Shown here in pieces: positions 7,386 to 14,990 of a stretch of DNA of 64,000 bases. Within the stretch, counting starts at the first letter, position 1. Each line of letters opens with the position of its first letter. The stretch covers positions 6,191,501-6,255,500 of the forward strand of contig NZ_CP034346.1 in assembly GCF_003991425.1 (NCBI RefSeq), in the 5' to 3' direction. The DNA comes from Paenibacillus lutimineralis. GTDB lineage: Bacteria > Bacillota > Bacilli > Paenibacillales > Paenibacillaceae. The notes beneath the pieces are model-generated. The model was not told the DNA's origin. It saw nothing but the letters and a program-made list of their open reading frames with translations, and searched no databases. The position numbers and the translations under genes are program-made.

Positions 7386-8630
7386 ATGTTTACGAATATT
7401 ACCCATAGGTTAAAGCGCTTGGCTAACCTGAAGACCTTAATATGTATTTTCATTTTTGCAACGGCTTTATTTGTCCGCATCGATTTTGTGAACTCAGTTG
7501 AGCATCATATCCCTCATGACAGCTTGAACTATGACATTATGGTCAGACAACTGCTGGAGAAGGGTGTTTACGCATATAAGAGTGAAGAACCGAACGCTCA
7601 AGTATCGCCCGGTTACCCTTTATTTATGGCAGGGTCCTACTTGCTTGCCGATTACAAGAATCATGATCCCTATCCATTGATCAGATACATTCAGATCGGA
7701 TTCAGCATGGTGACCCTATGGCTGGTCTACTTGACAGGTCGAAGGTTAGGCGGGCAATGGGCCGGCATAATTGCAGCAGCCATCTTAGCCATATATCCCC
7801 CCTTCGTCTGGGCGAACGGAGCCATATTAACCGAGACGATGGCCGCTATGCTATTCATGCTATACGTATACCTGCAGCTCAGAGTCTTCGAGAAAGAGAC
7901 AGCATTATCCGCCATACTGGCTGGAGGAGTACTTGGTTTATTAGTCCTTACCCGACCGGAGTTTCTCATTCTTATTCTGCCAGCGTATGCCTTCTACTGG
8001 CTGTGGCGGAAAAGATCCGCTCACGTGGTGAAGCTGGCAGCGGTCTCTTGTCTGGGGATCGCCATTGTATTGTCGCCCTGGATTGTACGCAATATGGTCA
8101 CGATGCACCAATTCATTCTGGCTTCTACGCAGGTTAATCCATTTGCAGCCGGTACCTATCCAAATAAGAACTATGATGACAAAATGGTTGACCGCGAAGG
8201 TAAGACTCAGATGGAAGTCGCCAAGGAACGCTTGAAGGTAGGATTCACCGAGCATACCTGGACCTTCGTTAAATGGTACACCATTGGTAAGACACGCTAC
8301 ATTTATGGAAAAATGTTCTTCGGAGCCGGACATGCACCAGTATATCCTGTGATTCCGCTCGGCAATTGGTACCATAGAACGATTCTATTAGGTGGATTTA
8401 TATCCGCGGTTGCTCTACTGCGCAGATGGCGTCAGCCTGCCGTTCTGCTGGTCATCCTGGTGGTAGCGATCAGCATTACAAGATTGGCCTTCGTTCCAGA
8501 ATTTCGTTATAACTTTACAGCGATGCCGCTGTTCATCATACTCGCCAGCCTGCTTGCTGCCACAGCTCTGGACTATTTGTTCGGGCGGCGATCAAATAAA
8601 GAACCATTACTTGTCGGAGAGGAGCTCTGA
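7386..8630 (+). CDS. Integral-membrane glycosyltransferase, GT39/ArnT-like
   Basis: A 414-residue polytopic protein of the dolichyl-phosphate-mannose mannosyltransferase/ArnT superfamily, which moves a sugar from a polyprenyl-phosphate donor to an acceptor outside the membrane. After the first helix comes the acidic outer loop HHIPHDSLNYDIMVRQLLEK, followed by SPGYPLFMAGSYLL, the hallmark first-loop region of the family. About ten hydrophobic helices follow, including RRLGGQWAGIIAAAILAIYP. It is the first gene of an operon with a donor-making GT2 enzyme (2 bp gap) and a DUF2304 protein. GAGAGGAG precedes the ATG at a rather long distance. The acceptor could be a cell-wall polymer, lipid or protein. 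Confidence 0.85.
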   Translation: MFTNITHRLKRLANLKTLICIFIFATALFVRIDFVNSVEHHIPHDSLNYDIMVRQLLEKGVYAYKSEEPNAQVSPGYPLFMAGSYLLADYKNHDPYPLIRYIQIGFSMVTLWLVYLTGRRLGGQWAGIIAAAILAIYPPFVWANGAILTETMAAMLFMLYVYLQLRVFEKETALSAILAGGVLGLLVLTRPEFLILILPAYAFYWLWRKRSAHVVKLAAVSCLGIAIVLSPWIVRNMVTMHQFILASTQVNPFAAGTYPNKNYDDKMVDREGKTQMEVAKERLKVGFTEHTWTFVKWYTIGKTRYIYGKMFFGAGHAPVYPVIPLGNWYHRTILLGGFISAVALLRRWRQPAVLLVILVVAISITRLAFVPEFRYNFTAMPLFIILASLLAATALDYLFGRRSNKEPLLVGEEL

Positions 8631-8632
8631 GA

Positions 8633-9361
8633 ATGAATCAAAAAGTACTTATTATTATTCCCGCCTATAACGAAGCAGAGGGGATTCGGCGAGTGATTGC
8701 CGATGTCCGTCACCATATCCCCTATGCCGATATTCTGGTCGTGAATGACGGATCGAGTGATTTGACAGGAGATGAAGCCGCCAAGGAAGGCGTCCTCGTC
8801 GTCAATCTCAGCTGCAATCTAGGCATCGGAGGTGCCGTTCAGACCGGTTATAAATATGCACAAAGACACGGATACCAATATGCAGCCCAATTAGATGGAG
8901 ATGGGCAGCATAACCCGCGAGACTTCGACCGATTGCTTGGAGAGCTACAGCAAAGCCGCACGGATATGGTTGTTGGCTCCCGCTTCATGGAGAAGCAGGG
9001 GTTTCAATCCACCTTCGCTCGCAGGATCGGTATCGATCTGCTGTCAGGGCTGCTGACGTTGCTGCTACGCCGCAAAGTGACGGACCCGACATCAGGTTAC
9101 CGCATCTGTGGTCCACGAGCCATCGCATTATTCGCTCAGGAGTATCCTGCCGATTATCCGGAAGTAGAGGCGCTTGTCCAGCTTGACAACTGCGGCTGTA
9201 CCTTTAGTGAGGTTCCTGTCGTCATGCGCCAGCGGTTAACCGGAAGCTCCAGCATTCGAGCTCTGGGCTCAGTCTACTATATGGTTAAGGTAATTCTGTC
9301 CGTTCTAATTACAAGAACGAAGAAGAAAGAAAAGAAGTGGGATCTAGGCTATGAAAATTGA
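8633..9361 (+). CDS. Family 2 glycosyltransferase (polyprenyl-phosphate sugar synthase type)
   Basis: A 242-residue soluble GT-A enzyme. It shows IIPAYNEAEGI (7-17), VVNDGSSD (37-43), CNLGIGGAVQTGYKYA (61-76) and the metal-binding DGDGQH with Asp88 and Asp90. This pattern matches DPM1-like enzymes that charge undecaprenyl phosphate with a sugar. There is no C-terminal membrane anchor; the DUF2304 protein encoded next may supply it. GGAGAGGAG precedes the start, and the last 11 bp overlap the next gene, so the two are translationally coupled. Its product is the likely donor for the membrane glycosyltransferase encoded just upstream. Confidence 0.9.
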   Translation: MNQKVLIIIPAYNEAEGIRRVIADVRHHIPYADILVVNDGSSDLTGDEAAKEGVLVVNLSCNLGIGGAVQTGYKYAQRHGYQYAAQLDGDGQHNPRDFDRLLGELQQSRTDMVVGSRFMEKQGFQSTFARRIGIDLLSGLLTLLLRRKVTDPTSGYRICGPRAIALFAQEYPADYPEVEALVQLDNCGCTFSEVPVVMRQRLTGSSSIRALGSVYYMVKVILSVLITRTKKKEKKWDLGYEN

Positions 9362-9752
9362 TGTTTTTATTCTCAGTTTTATGATCTGTATGATTTTTCT
9401 AGGCATCACCATATATTTGATCCGCAACGGGAAGCTGCGTGAACAGTATGCCATTCTCTGGCTTATTCTTACGGCCGTCATGATGCTGCTGTCGCTATTC
9501 CCTTCATTGATTGACTTCATGGCCAAGCAAATCGGCGTATCTTATGCGCCTTCCCTGCTCTATCTGCTTGGTCTGATCAGCGTTCTATTCATCCTGCTTC
9601 ATTTGACGATAGCCGTATCTTCTCTAACCGCACGGTTTATTGTCTTAACGCAAAAGATAGGGATGCTAGAGCAAGAGAACCTCGCGCTTCGCCAAGGAAA
9701 TAAAGAGATCTCTGCCGATCCAGCAATTCAGATGATCGAAGCTGAGAACTAA
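9351..9752 (+). CDS. DUF2304 small membrane protein
   Basis: A 133-residue protein with three hydrophobic helices (about 4-22, 34-55 and 68-95) and a charged C-terminal tail that may be coiled coil (LEQENLALRQGNKE). The segment LREQYAILWLILTAVMMLLS is characteristic of DUF2304. Members are commonly found next to GT2 polyprenyl-phosphate glycosyltransferases and may anchor or stabilise them; that role is inference. Its ATG lies inside the last codons of the upstream gene, so the two proteins are made together. Confidence 0.88.
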   Translation: MKIDVFILSFMICMIFLGITIYLIRNGKLREQYAILWLILTAVMMLLSLFPSLIDFMAKQIGVSYAPSLLYLLGLISVLFILLHLTIAVSSLTARFIVLTQKIGMLEQENLALRQGNKEISADPAIQMIEAEN

Positions 9753-9841
9753 TCAAAGTTGCAAGAAGGATCTAGTCCGTTTTTTATAAGTCGAACTTCA
9801 GTTCAGACCTAATATATCAGCTATGTAAGTGGAGAGGAGAA

Positions 9842-11863
9842 GTGGAAGACATCAAGAATATGTGGAAAATAACGGCAGGACTGGCTGCGCTGTTGATTAC
9901 AGGCCAATTGGCCACGGCCATCCCTTCTGCGAAAGCGGAGGCTGCTTCTACAGAGCCTTTGCAAGAGAGCAAAGTACCGTTGGAGGAGTCAAATTGGAAG
10001 CAAATCCTTATTTATATCGATAGCAGCAAAGTGGAACAGGACGGCAAGGCTTACCAAGCCCCCCGCCCTGCCATCGTCAAGAATGGAGCCACCTATGTAG
10101 GACTTCGCTTTATGGCCGAGCGCCTGGGAGCAACGGTAACCACAGACTCCAAGACTAAGGAGACGATCTTTCAGCTTGGCAGTGTAGAGCTGAAATACAA
10201 GAACAATAGCAAGAGCTATAGTCTGAACGGAACGGCTTACCCGTTAAAGACAGCTCCTTATACGGACAACAACGTTCTAATGGTCCCTTTAATCCCATTC
10301 ATTCAAAGCTTGAATATTCCTTATACCGTAGATAACAAGACCATCACCCTGCAGCGTTCCACTAAGCCAGTTGCCTCGTTCAAGGTGCAACCACAAGAGA
10401 TTGTTGCCGGTGAGACGACTGTAACTTATGAGACGAATTCATATTCCCCGTTGGGACTGGATCTTGTCGATGAACGCTGGGAAGGGAAGGAAGAGATCTA
10501 CGGCAAGCCGGGCGTATATTCTGTCAGTTACTCCGTACAGGACTCAGAAGGAGTCTGGAGTGATCCTTTTACGCTGACCCTGAAAGTAGTAAAACCCAAC
10601 GAGCCTCCGGTAGCCAATTTTACTACTGATAAAGACGTATATCGAATGGGTGAACCTATCATTTATACGGATCTGAGCTCGGATGATGAAGACGCCATTG
10701 TCGACAGGGTATGGTCAAATCAGGAAGAAGCTTTCTTTACACCGGGCAGCGTTACAATAAGCCTTGAAGTGAAGGATCGGCACGGAGCCTTAGGTGAGTT
10801 CAGTAAAACGATCAAAATTGCCGATGAGACGCTTTACACCCGTGAAGAGTTCTACAAGCTCTTTACACCGGTAGGAAATAAACTCGCTGTTGATGGCTAC
10901 TCGGTTAAAACAATGGAGGCAATTCCTTATAGTTACCAGACAGAACCAGTGACCTTGTTCCGCAGCAGCGGTCCAGAATCAATCAGTTCGGAAGGAATTC
11001 TCTATCAGGATACGATTACCGGCGATGCCCGCTTTCTGCTGCATCATAAGAACCAACTCAGTAAGCCGGCCAAACTCTATGTTCTTGCTGAAAATCCAGG
11101 CACTTCCCCAGCTACCGTAACACTCAACAATGAGGCAATGGCTGGTCCTACATCCTATGCTGAATGGGCAGGGCGTGTTTCACTAACCCGTTATTTTGAA
11201 GGCTTATTGGTCGCGAAGAGTCCTCAGAAGATAACCCTACAACCGGGAGAGAAGCGAATCATATGGAATAGTATCAATAAGAATCCAATGAAGCCTGAAG
11301 AGATCATCACCTTCACCGGAGACTTAAGCAGTGATGCGCCCGTTCGCTACACTTCTTTGTTGGTCTTGGCCAACCGTGACCCGATCGCTGACCTGGAGAA
11401 GTTGCCTTATCTAGACCCGAATGAATCTATCGTCCGAGGTACTTTTGCGGATTCGACCCGTGTCTTCGTATATAATGATCCCGTTGGTGCCCGCTCAGTC
11501 AAGCTCTCTTTAACCGACAATAGAGAAGATCCTTTTCAACAAGGATTAGATGGGATCAAAGGAACCGAGGCCTTGAACTCTGGAAATTACGGCTTAGTTT
11601 ACAAGTTGAAATTAAATCATGTTGCTGCGAATACGCTTATTTTATTTAATCCACGCGGCGGACTGTTTGTCGGATCTGCAGTCGTAAATGGTGAAGTAGT
11701 GACCTTCGGCCATAGCGGCAAAGAAGATATATCCAGCACAGCCAGTGTTCTGTATCGGACTGGCAATCAAGAGGAGAGCGTAGAAATTTGGATCAGCCCT
11801 GCAGCAGGCAGCAATCTTCCTTTTGTCTTGCTGTTCGAGCCTATTCCAAAGAAAAGAAATTAG
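9842..11863 (+). CDS. Secreted stalk-domain (Cu-amine-oxidase N-like) protein with PKD-like repeat
   Basis: A 673-residue secreted protein. A signal peptide (about 1-38, ending near AKAEAAS) is followed by a copper amine oxidase N-terminal-like stalk domain (about 55-170; ATYVGLRFMAERLGATVTTD, NVLMVPLIPFIQSL). Next come a linker beta-sandwich, a PKD-like domain (about 255-330; PPVANFTTDKDVY) and a long C-terminal part (335-673) that I do not recognise. No amine-oxidase catalytic domain is present. The start is GTG at 9842 behind GGAGAGGAG; an in-frame ATG at 9860 is a weaker alternative. It follows the glycosyltransferase operon by 89 bp, so it may be a surface-exposed partner or target of that system. 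Confidence 0.8.
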   Translation: MEDIKNMWKITAGLAALLITGQLATAIPSAKAEAASTEPLQESKVPLEESNWKQILIYIDSSKVEQDGKAYQAPRPAIVKNGATYVGLRFMAERLGATVTTDSKTKETIFQLGSVELKYKNNSKSYSLNGTAYPLKTAPYTDNNVLMVPLIPFIQSLNIPYTVDNKTITLQRSTKPVASFKVQPQEIVAGETTVTYETNSYSPLGLDLVDERWEGKEEIYGKPGVYSVSYSVQDSEGVWSDPFTLTLKVVKPNEPPVANFTTDKDVYRMGEPIIYTDLSSDDEDAIVDRVWSNQEEAFFTPGSVTISLEVKDRHGALGEFSKTIKIADETLYTREEFYKLFTPVGNKLAVDGYSVKTMEAIPYSYQTEPVTLFRSSGPESISSEGILYQDTITGDARFLLHHKNQLSKPAKLYVLAENPGTSPATVTLNNEAMAGPTSYAEWAGRVSLTRYFEGLLVAKSPQKITLQPGEKRIIWNSINKNPMKPEEIITFTGDLSSDAPVRYTSLLVLANRDPIADLEKLPYLDPNESIVRGTFADSTRVFVYNDPVGARSVKLSLTDNREDPFQQGLDGIKGTEALNSGNYGLVYKLKLNHVAANTLILFNPRGGLFVGSAVVNGEVVTFGHSGKEDISSTASVLYRTGNQEESVEIWISPAAGSNLPFVLLFEPIPKKRN

Positions 11864-11871
11864 ATTAGACA

Positions 11872-12253
11872 GTGCTAGCGTCACAAATTTTATTATTTCG
11901 GAGCAGGGTAGGCATCTTTGACGACGGATATGAATCCTTCTACACGTATGCCTATCCCGCACTGAAGGAAGTTCATGCGACAGGCTCCGAATTCGTCATC
12001 GGGGCTTATATCGATATGTTCAATCCCGACGCCCTTAGAGACCACGGAAGATTTCATTAAGAGAGCCTGCAGCGATTTGGCTTTCATGGAGAAGCAGCTG
12101 AAGGAAGAGCTTGGAGAGAAGGGCTGCTGCTTCTCCATTTCTTATGGCGCTTATACTCCGGAGTTGCTGGAAGCGGGTAAACCGAATTTCAGCGGCGAAC
12201 AGATGCTAAAGAAGCTTGAAAAGCTTCAGAAAGCTCACCAGACATCGAAGTAA
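11872..12253 (+). pseudogene. Degraded polysaccharide deacetylase (NodB-like)
   Basis: Two short frames together resemble a NodB-type deacetylase. The first (to 12060) has FDDGYESFYTYAYPALKE, the canonical first motif with its metal-binding Asp pair, then FVIGAYIDMFNPDAL. The second frame (to 12253) resumes with TTEDFIKRACSDLAFMEKQL and ends with the YGAYTPELLEAGK segment. The frame changes near 12020-12045, and the central catalytic part with the zinc-binding His residues is missing, so there is both an internal deletion and a frameshift. No signal peptide remains. It stands immediately before an O-acetylation gene pair; the intact gene probably belonged to the same polysaccharide-modification group. 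Confidence 0.75.
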
Positions 12254-12266
12254 AAGGAGCATTTCT

Positions 12267-13688
12267 GTGATTTTCTCAACCTATACCTTTATTTTGCTAT
12301 TTCTGCCCATTACGTTTTTTGGATACAGGATGCTTAGCCTGATGAACAATAGCCTATACGCCAAAATTTGGCTCGTCATCGCTTCGTTATACTTCTACGC
12401 GCAGGGCAGCGGTAAATTTTTCTACATTTTCACCGTTATCGTGCTGTTCAATTACGTGATTGGGACGATGATCGTTCGCTCTTCAGGCCCTATGCTCCGA
12501 CGGCTTCTTCTTGGGGTAGGGCTTTTCGAGAACATTGCAACTCTCGCCTATTACAAATATACGAATTTCTTCTTAGAGAACCTGAATGCCGTATCTGGGC
12601 ATTCTTATTCTTTAAAGAACATCATATTGCCGATAGGCATTTCGTTCTTTACCTTTCAGTTAATCTCTTTTCTCGTCGACTGCTATCGGAGGAAGGTCGA
12701 GCAGTTCAGTCTCGTCAATTATTTGGTATTCATCACCTTCTTCCCTCAGCTTGTTGTCGGACCGATTGTCCATCACAGCGATATCATCCCCCAGCTTGAA
12801 GAACGGCAGCAGCGGCTGTTCCATAGCGAGAACTTCATGCGGGGCGTGTTCCTGTTCTCGATGGGCTGCGCCAAGAAGATTGCGCTTGCGGATCCGTTGA
12901 CCGCCTTCGCCCAAGGCTTCTATTCCGATGTCGCCTCGGCAGACTCGATAACGGCCTGGCTGGCTGTTATAGGTTACACCTTCTCTTATTATTTCGATCT
13001 GTCCGGCTATGCAGACATGGCGATCGGCATTGGATTAATGTTCAATATCCGTTTGCCGTCCAACTTTAATTCTCCTTACAAGGCGCGGAACTTCCGCGTT
13101 TATTGGCAGCGATGGCATATAACGCTGTCCCGATTCTTGTCCGATTATATTTTTCGAGGGATATATAAAAAGGGGCGCGGCAGCTTCAACTTCTATTTTG
13201 CTGTCATGGTCACCTTCTTCGTGTCCGGTATGTGGCACGGTGCAGGCTGGACGTTCATTCTATGGGGCATTCTGAACGGCGGCTTTGTCTGCGCCTCCCA
13301 CTTCATGTACAGGAACAAAATCGCTCTGCCATTCGCTCTTGCATGGACGCTTACTTTTATCGGAATTATTGCGACAAGAATTTTATTCGTCTCTACCGAC
13401 CTCCCACATGCTGGCGAGGTTCTGAAGGCGCTATTCCAATTCCATGAATTTGCTGGCCTGGGCGCGATGGGCATTGCCAAAGAGATTGTCATCTATACCG
13501 CCTATCATCTGTATACCTGTGTGCTGCTACTGATTGCTGCTTGCATCATCTATTTTGCCAAAAATTCAGAGCAAATCTTGGACCGTTTCAAGCCCAACTT
13601 TCGATATGCGCTGGCAACAGCATGTTTGCTAGTGCTTTCCTTGTCTCAAATGACGACCGTTTCGGATTTCCTATACTTTCAGTTCTGA
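12267..13688 (+). CDS. MBOAT O-acyltransferase (AlgI/DltB-like)
   Basis: A 473-residue polytopic membrane acyltransferase. I chose the GTG at 12267 because AAAGGAG sits 7 bp upstream and the product then begins IFSTYTFILLF, the normal start of AlgI-type proteins; a longer frame from 12216 runs into the pseudogene. It shows YYKYTNFF, ILPIGISFFTFQ, FFPQLVVGPI, YWQRWHITLSRFLSDYIF and WHGAGW. The two conserved His (about 284 and 324) are the presumed catalytic residues. It would carry acetyl groups across the membrane for O-acetylation of an exopolysaccharide or wall polymer, with the SGNH protein encoded 11 bp downstream. Confidence 0.88.
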   Translation: MIFSTYTFILLFLPITFFGYRMLSLMNNSLYAKIWLVIASLYFYAQGSGKFFYIFTVIVLFNYVIGTMIVRSSGPMLRRLLLGVGLFENIATLAYYKYTNFFLENLNAVSGHSYSLKNIILPIGISFFTFQLISFLVDCYRRKVEQFSLVNYLVFITFFPQLVVGPIVHHSDIIPQLEERQQRLFHSENFMRGVFLFSMGCAKKIALADPLTAFAQGFYSDVASADSITAWLAVIGYTFSYYFDLSGYADMAIGIGLMFNIRLPSNFNSPYKARNFRVYWQRWHITLSRFLSDYIFRGIYKKGRGSFNFYFAVMVTFFVSGMWHGAGWTFILWGILNGGFVCASHFMYRNKIALPFALAWTLTFIGIIATRILFVSTDLPHAGEVLKALFQFHEFAGLGAMGIAKEIVIYTAYHLYTCVLLLIAACIIYFAKNSEQILDRFKPNFRYALATACLLVLSLSQMTTVSDFLYFQF

Positions 13689-13699
13689 GGTGCAATGCG

Positions 13700-14761
13700 A
13701 TGCAATTCTGTAAATGGATCCTGAAGTTCGCCTTGGCTCTCGTCATTGCGGGGTTGCTGCTATGCGGTCTCAACGTTGTCGTGGACCCGTTTGGTGTGTT
13801 CGGAGATCGCATATTAAAGTGGTATTCCTATGACATGGTCAACAACCCGCGCGTAGCCAAGATTGGCTACTTGGATCAGTATCACGGTAACTATGATTCT
13901 TTCATCATCGGAGGATCCAAATCGAGCTCTATCTCGCCGGCGCTGCTGAACAAATATTACGGCGACGCCCGCTTCTACAGCATGCTCATGTACGGCGGCG
14001 ACTTCCATGATTATGAGAAGACGCTGTATTACATCGTCGATCAATACCATCCGAAAAATATCGTGCTCCACATGAGCCTGCAGGAAATCGGACATTATCA
14101 TGAGACGCGCGACGAAATCAAAAAATCGATGCACGCCAAAGTGATGAAGGAATCGCAGTTCCTTTTTTATCTCAAATATTTGACCTTGAACCCGGTGTAT
14201 GCCTACGAGAAGCTTGAGGCTTATGGCAAAAGGGCGATCGACTCCTTCGAATACTCACAGATTGTTCCCGAAAGCGGCGTCTACAATAAAGTGCGGAGAG
14301 ATGCTGAGGATTTAAACGATCTCGACAAATATTTGGAAGCAAATCCACAATTCAAGCACGGCTTCGGTAAGATCGAGACAGTGGCGCTCGATAAGAACGT
14401 AGAGTCGCTTAGACGGATGAAGGAATATTGCGAAGCGAGAGGTATCAGCTTCATGATGATTACAGGGGCAACCTACACGCTCGAGATGAAGAGCTATAAC
14501 CTAGAAGACTTGAAGGAATACTGGGCCAAGCTCGCGAGCGTAACCGATTTCTGGGATTTCACTGGGTATACGCCCGTCAGCGACGAACCGCGCAACTTCT
14601 ATGACGTGATGCATTACCGAAATCCGATCGGCGTTATGATGCTGGGCTATATTTTCAACGATCCGAACGTTGAAGTGCCCCCAGGCTTCGGCCATTATAC
14701 GACGAAGGACAATGTCGCAGCGCATGCCGAAAAAGTATTTACGAAGCCAAGTGAGCATTAA
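13700..14761 (+). CDS. SGNH-hydrolase-like acetyltransfer partner (AlgJ/DltD-like)
   Basis: A 353-residue protein with one N-terminal membrane helix (about 6-27) and an extracytoplasmic domain. The ATG at 13700 is preceded by GAGGTG; longer frames overlap the MBOAT gene. FIIGGSKSSSISPALL contains a possible nucleophile Ser (about 73), and FYDVMHYRNPIG near the C-terminus supplies the Asp302/His305 pair in the DxxH arrangement of SGNH enzymes. The protein probably receives the acetyl group from the MBOAT partner and puts it on the polymer. Exact family membership is uncertain; the strongest evidence is the motif pair plus the neighbour. Confidence 0.72.
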   Translation: MQFCKWILKFALALVIAGLLLCGLNVVVDPFGVFGDRILKWYSYDMVNNPRVAKIGYLDQYHGNYDSFIIGGSKSSSISPALLNKYYGDARFYSMLMYGGDFHDYEKTLYYIVDQYHPKNIVLHMSLQEIGHYHETRDEIKKSMHAKVMKESQFLFYLKYLTLNPVYAYEKLEAYGKRAIDSFEYSQIVPESGVYNKVRRDAEDLNDLDKYLEANPQFKHGFGKIETVALDKNVESLRRMKEYCEARGISFMMITGATYTLEMKSYNLEDLKEYWAKLASVTDFWDFTGYTPVSDEPRNFYDVMHYRNPIGVMMLGYIFNDPNVEVPPGFGHYTTKDNVAAHAEKVFTKPSEH

Positions 14762-14790
14762 TCCTGTAGAGGTAGATTGACCAAATTCAG

Positions 14791-14840
14791 AGCGAGATGG
14801 CGGAGCTTATTCAAATTCTCCGCTCCCCGCTTGCTATTAC
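14791..14840 (+). terminator. Stem-loop terminator candidate
   Basis: AGCG-GCGGAG pairs with CTCCGC-CGCT around an A/T-rich loop (14791-14830), and a T-rich stretch ending in TTTTT follows about 20 nt later. It lies about 30 bp after the SGNH gene and probably ends the O-acetylation operon. Confidence 0.5.
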
Positions 14841-14990
14841 TATCTTTTTGGCACAACCTGCTCCTTCTTTGACTCTCCGTTAACTTTAAGACTCCCCCGA
14901 AATCCGTGCAACCCTCATATGTATTAACTGATATTGCATCATAATTTATATTGCTGATCATAACGTTTTGCTAAAGGAATAGGCCCCTTT

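Noticed and set aside
7410..7425. cre-like TTAAAGCGCTTGGC
   Set aside because: It lies inside the coding start of the membrane glycosyltransferase gene and two consensus positions fail; likely chance.
9842..11863. Copper amine oxidase enzyme
   Set aside because: Only the N-terminal stalk-like domain is present; no catalytic domain or topaquinone site is seen.
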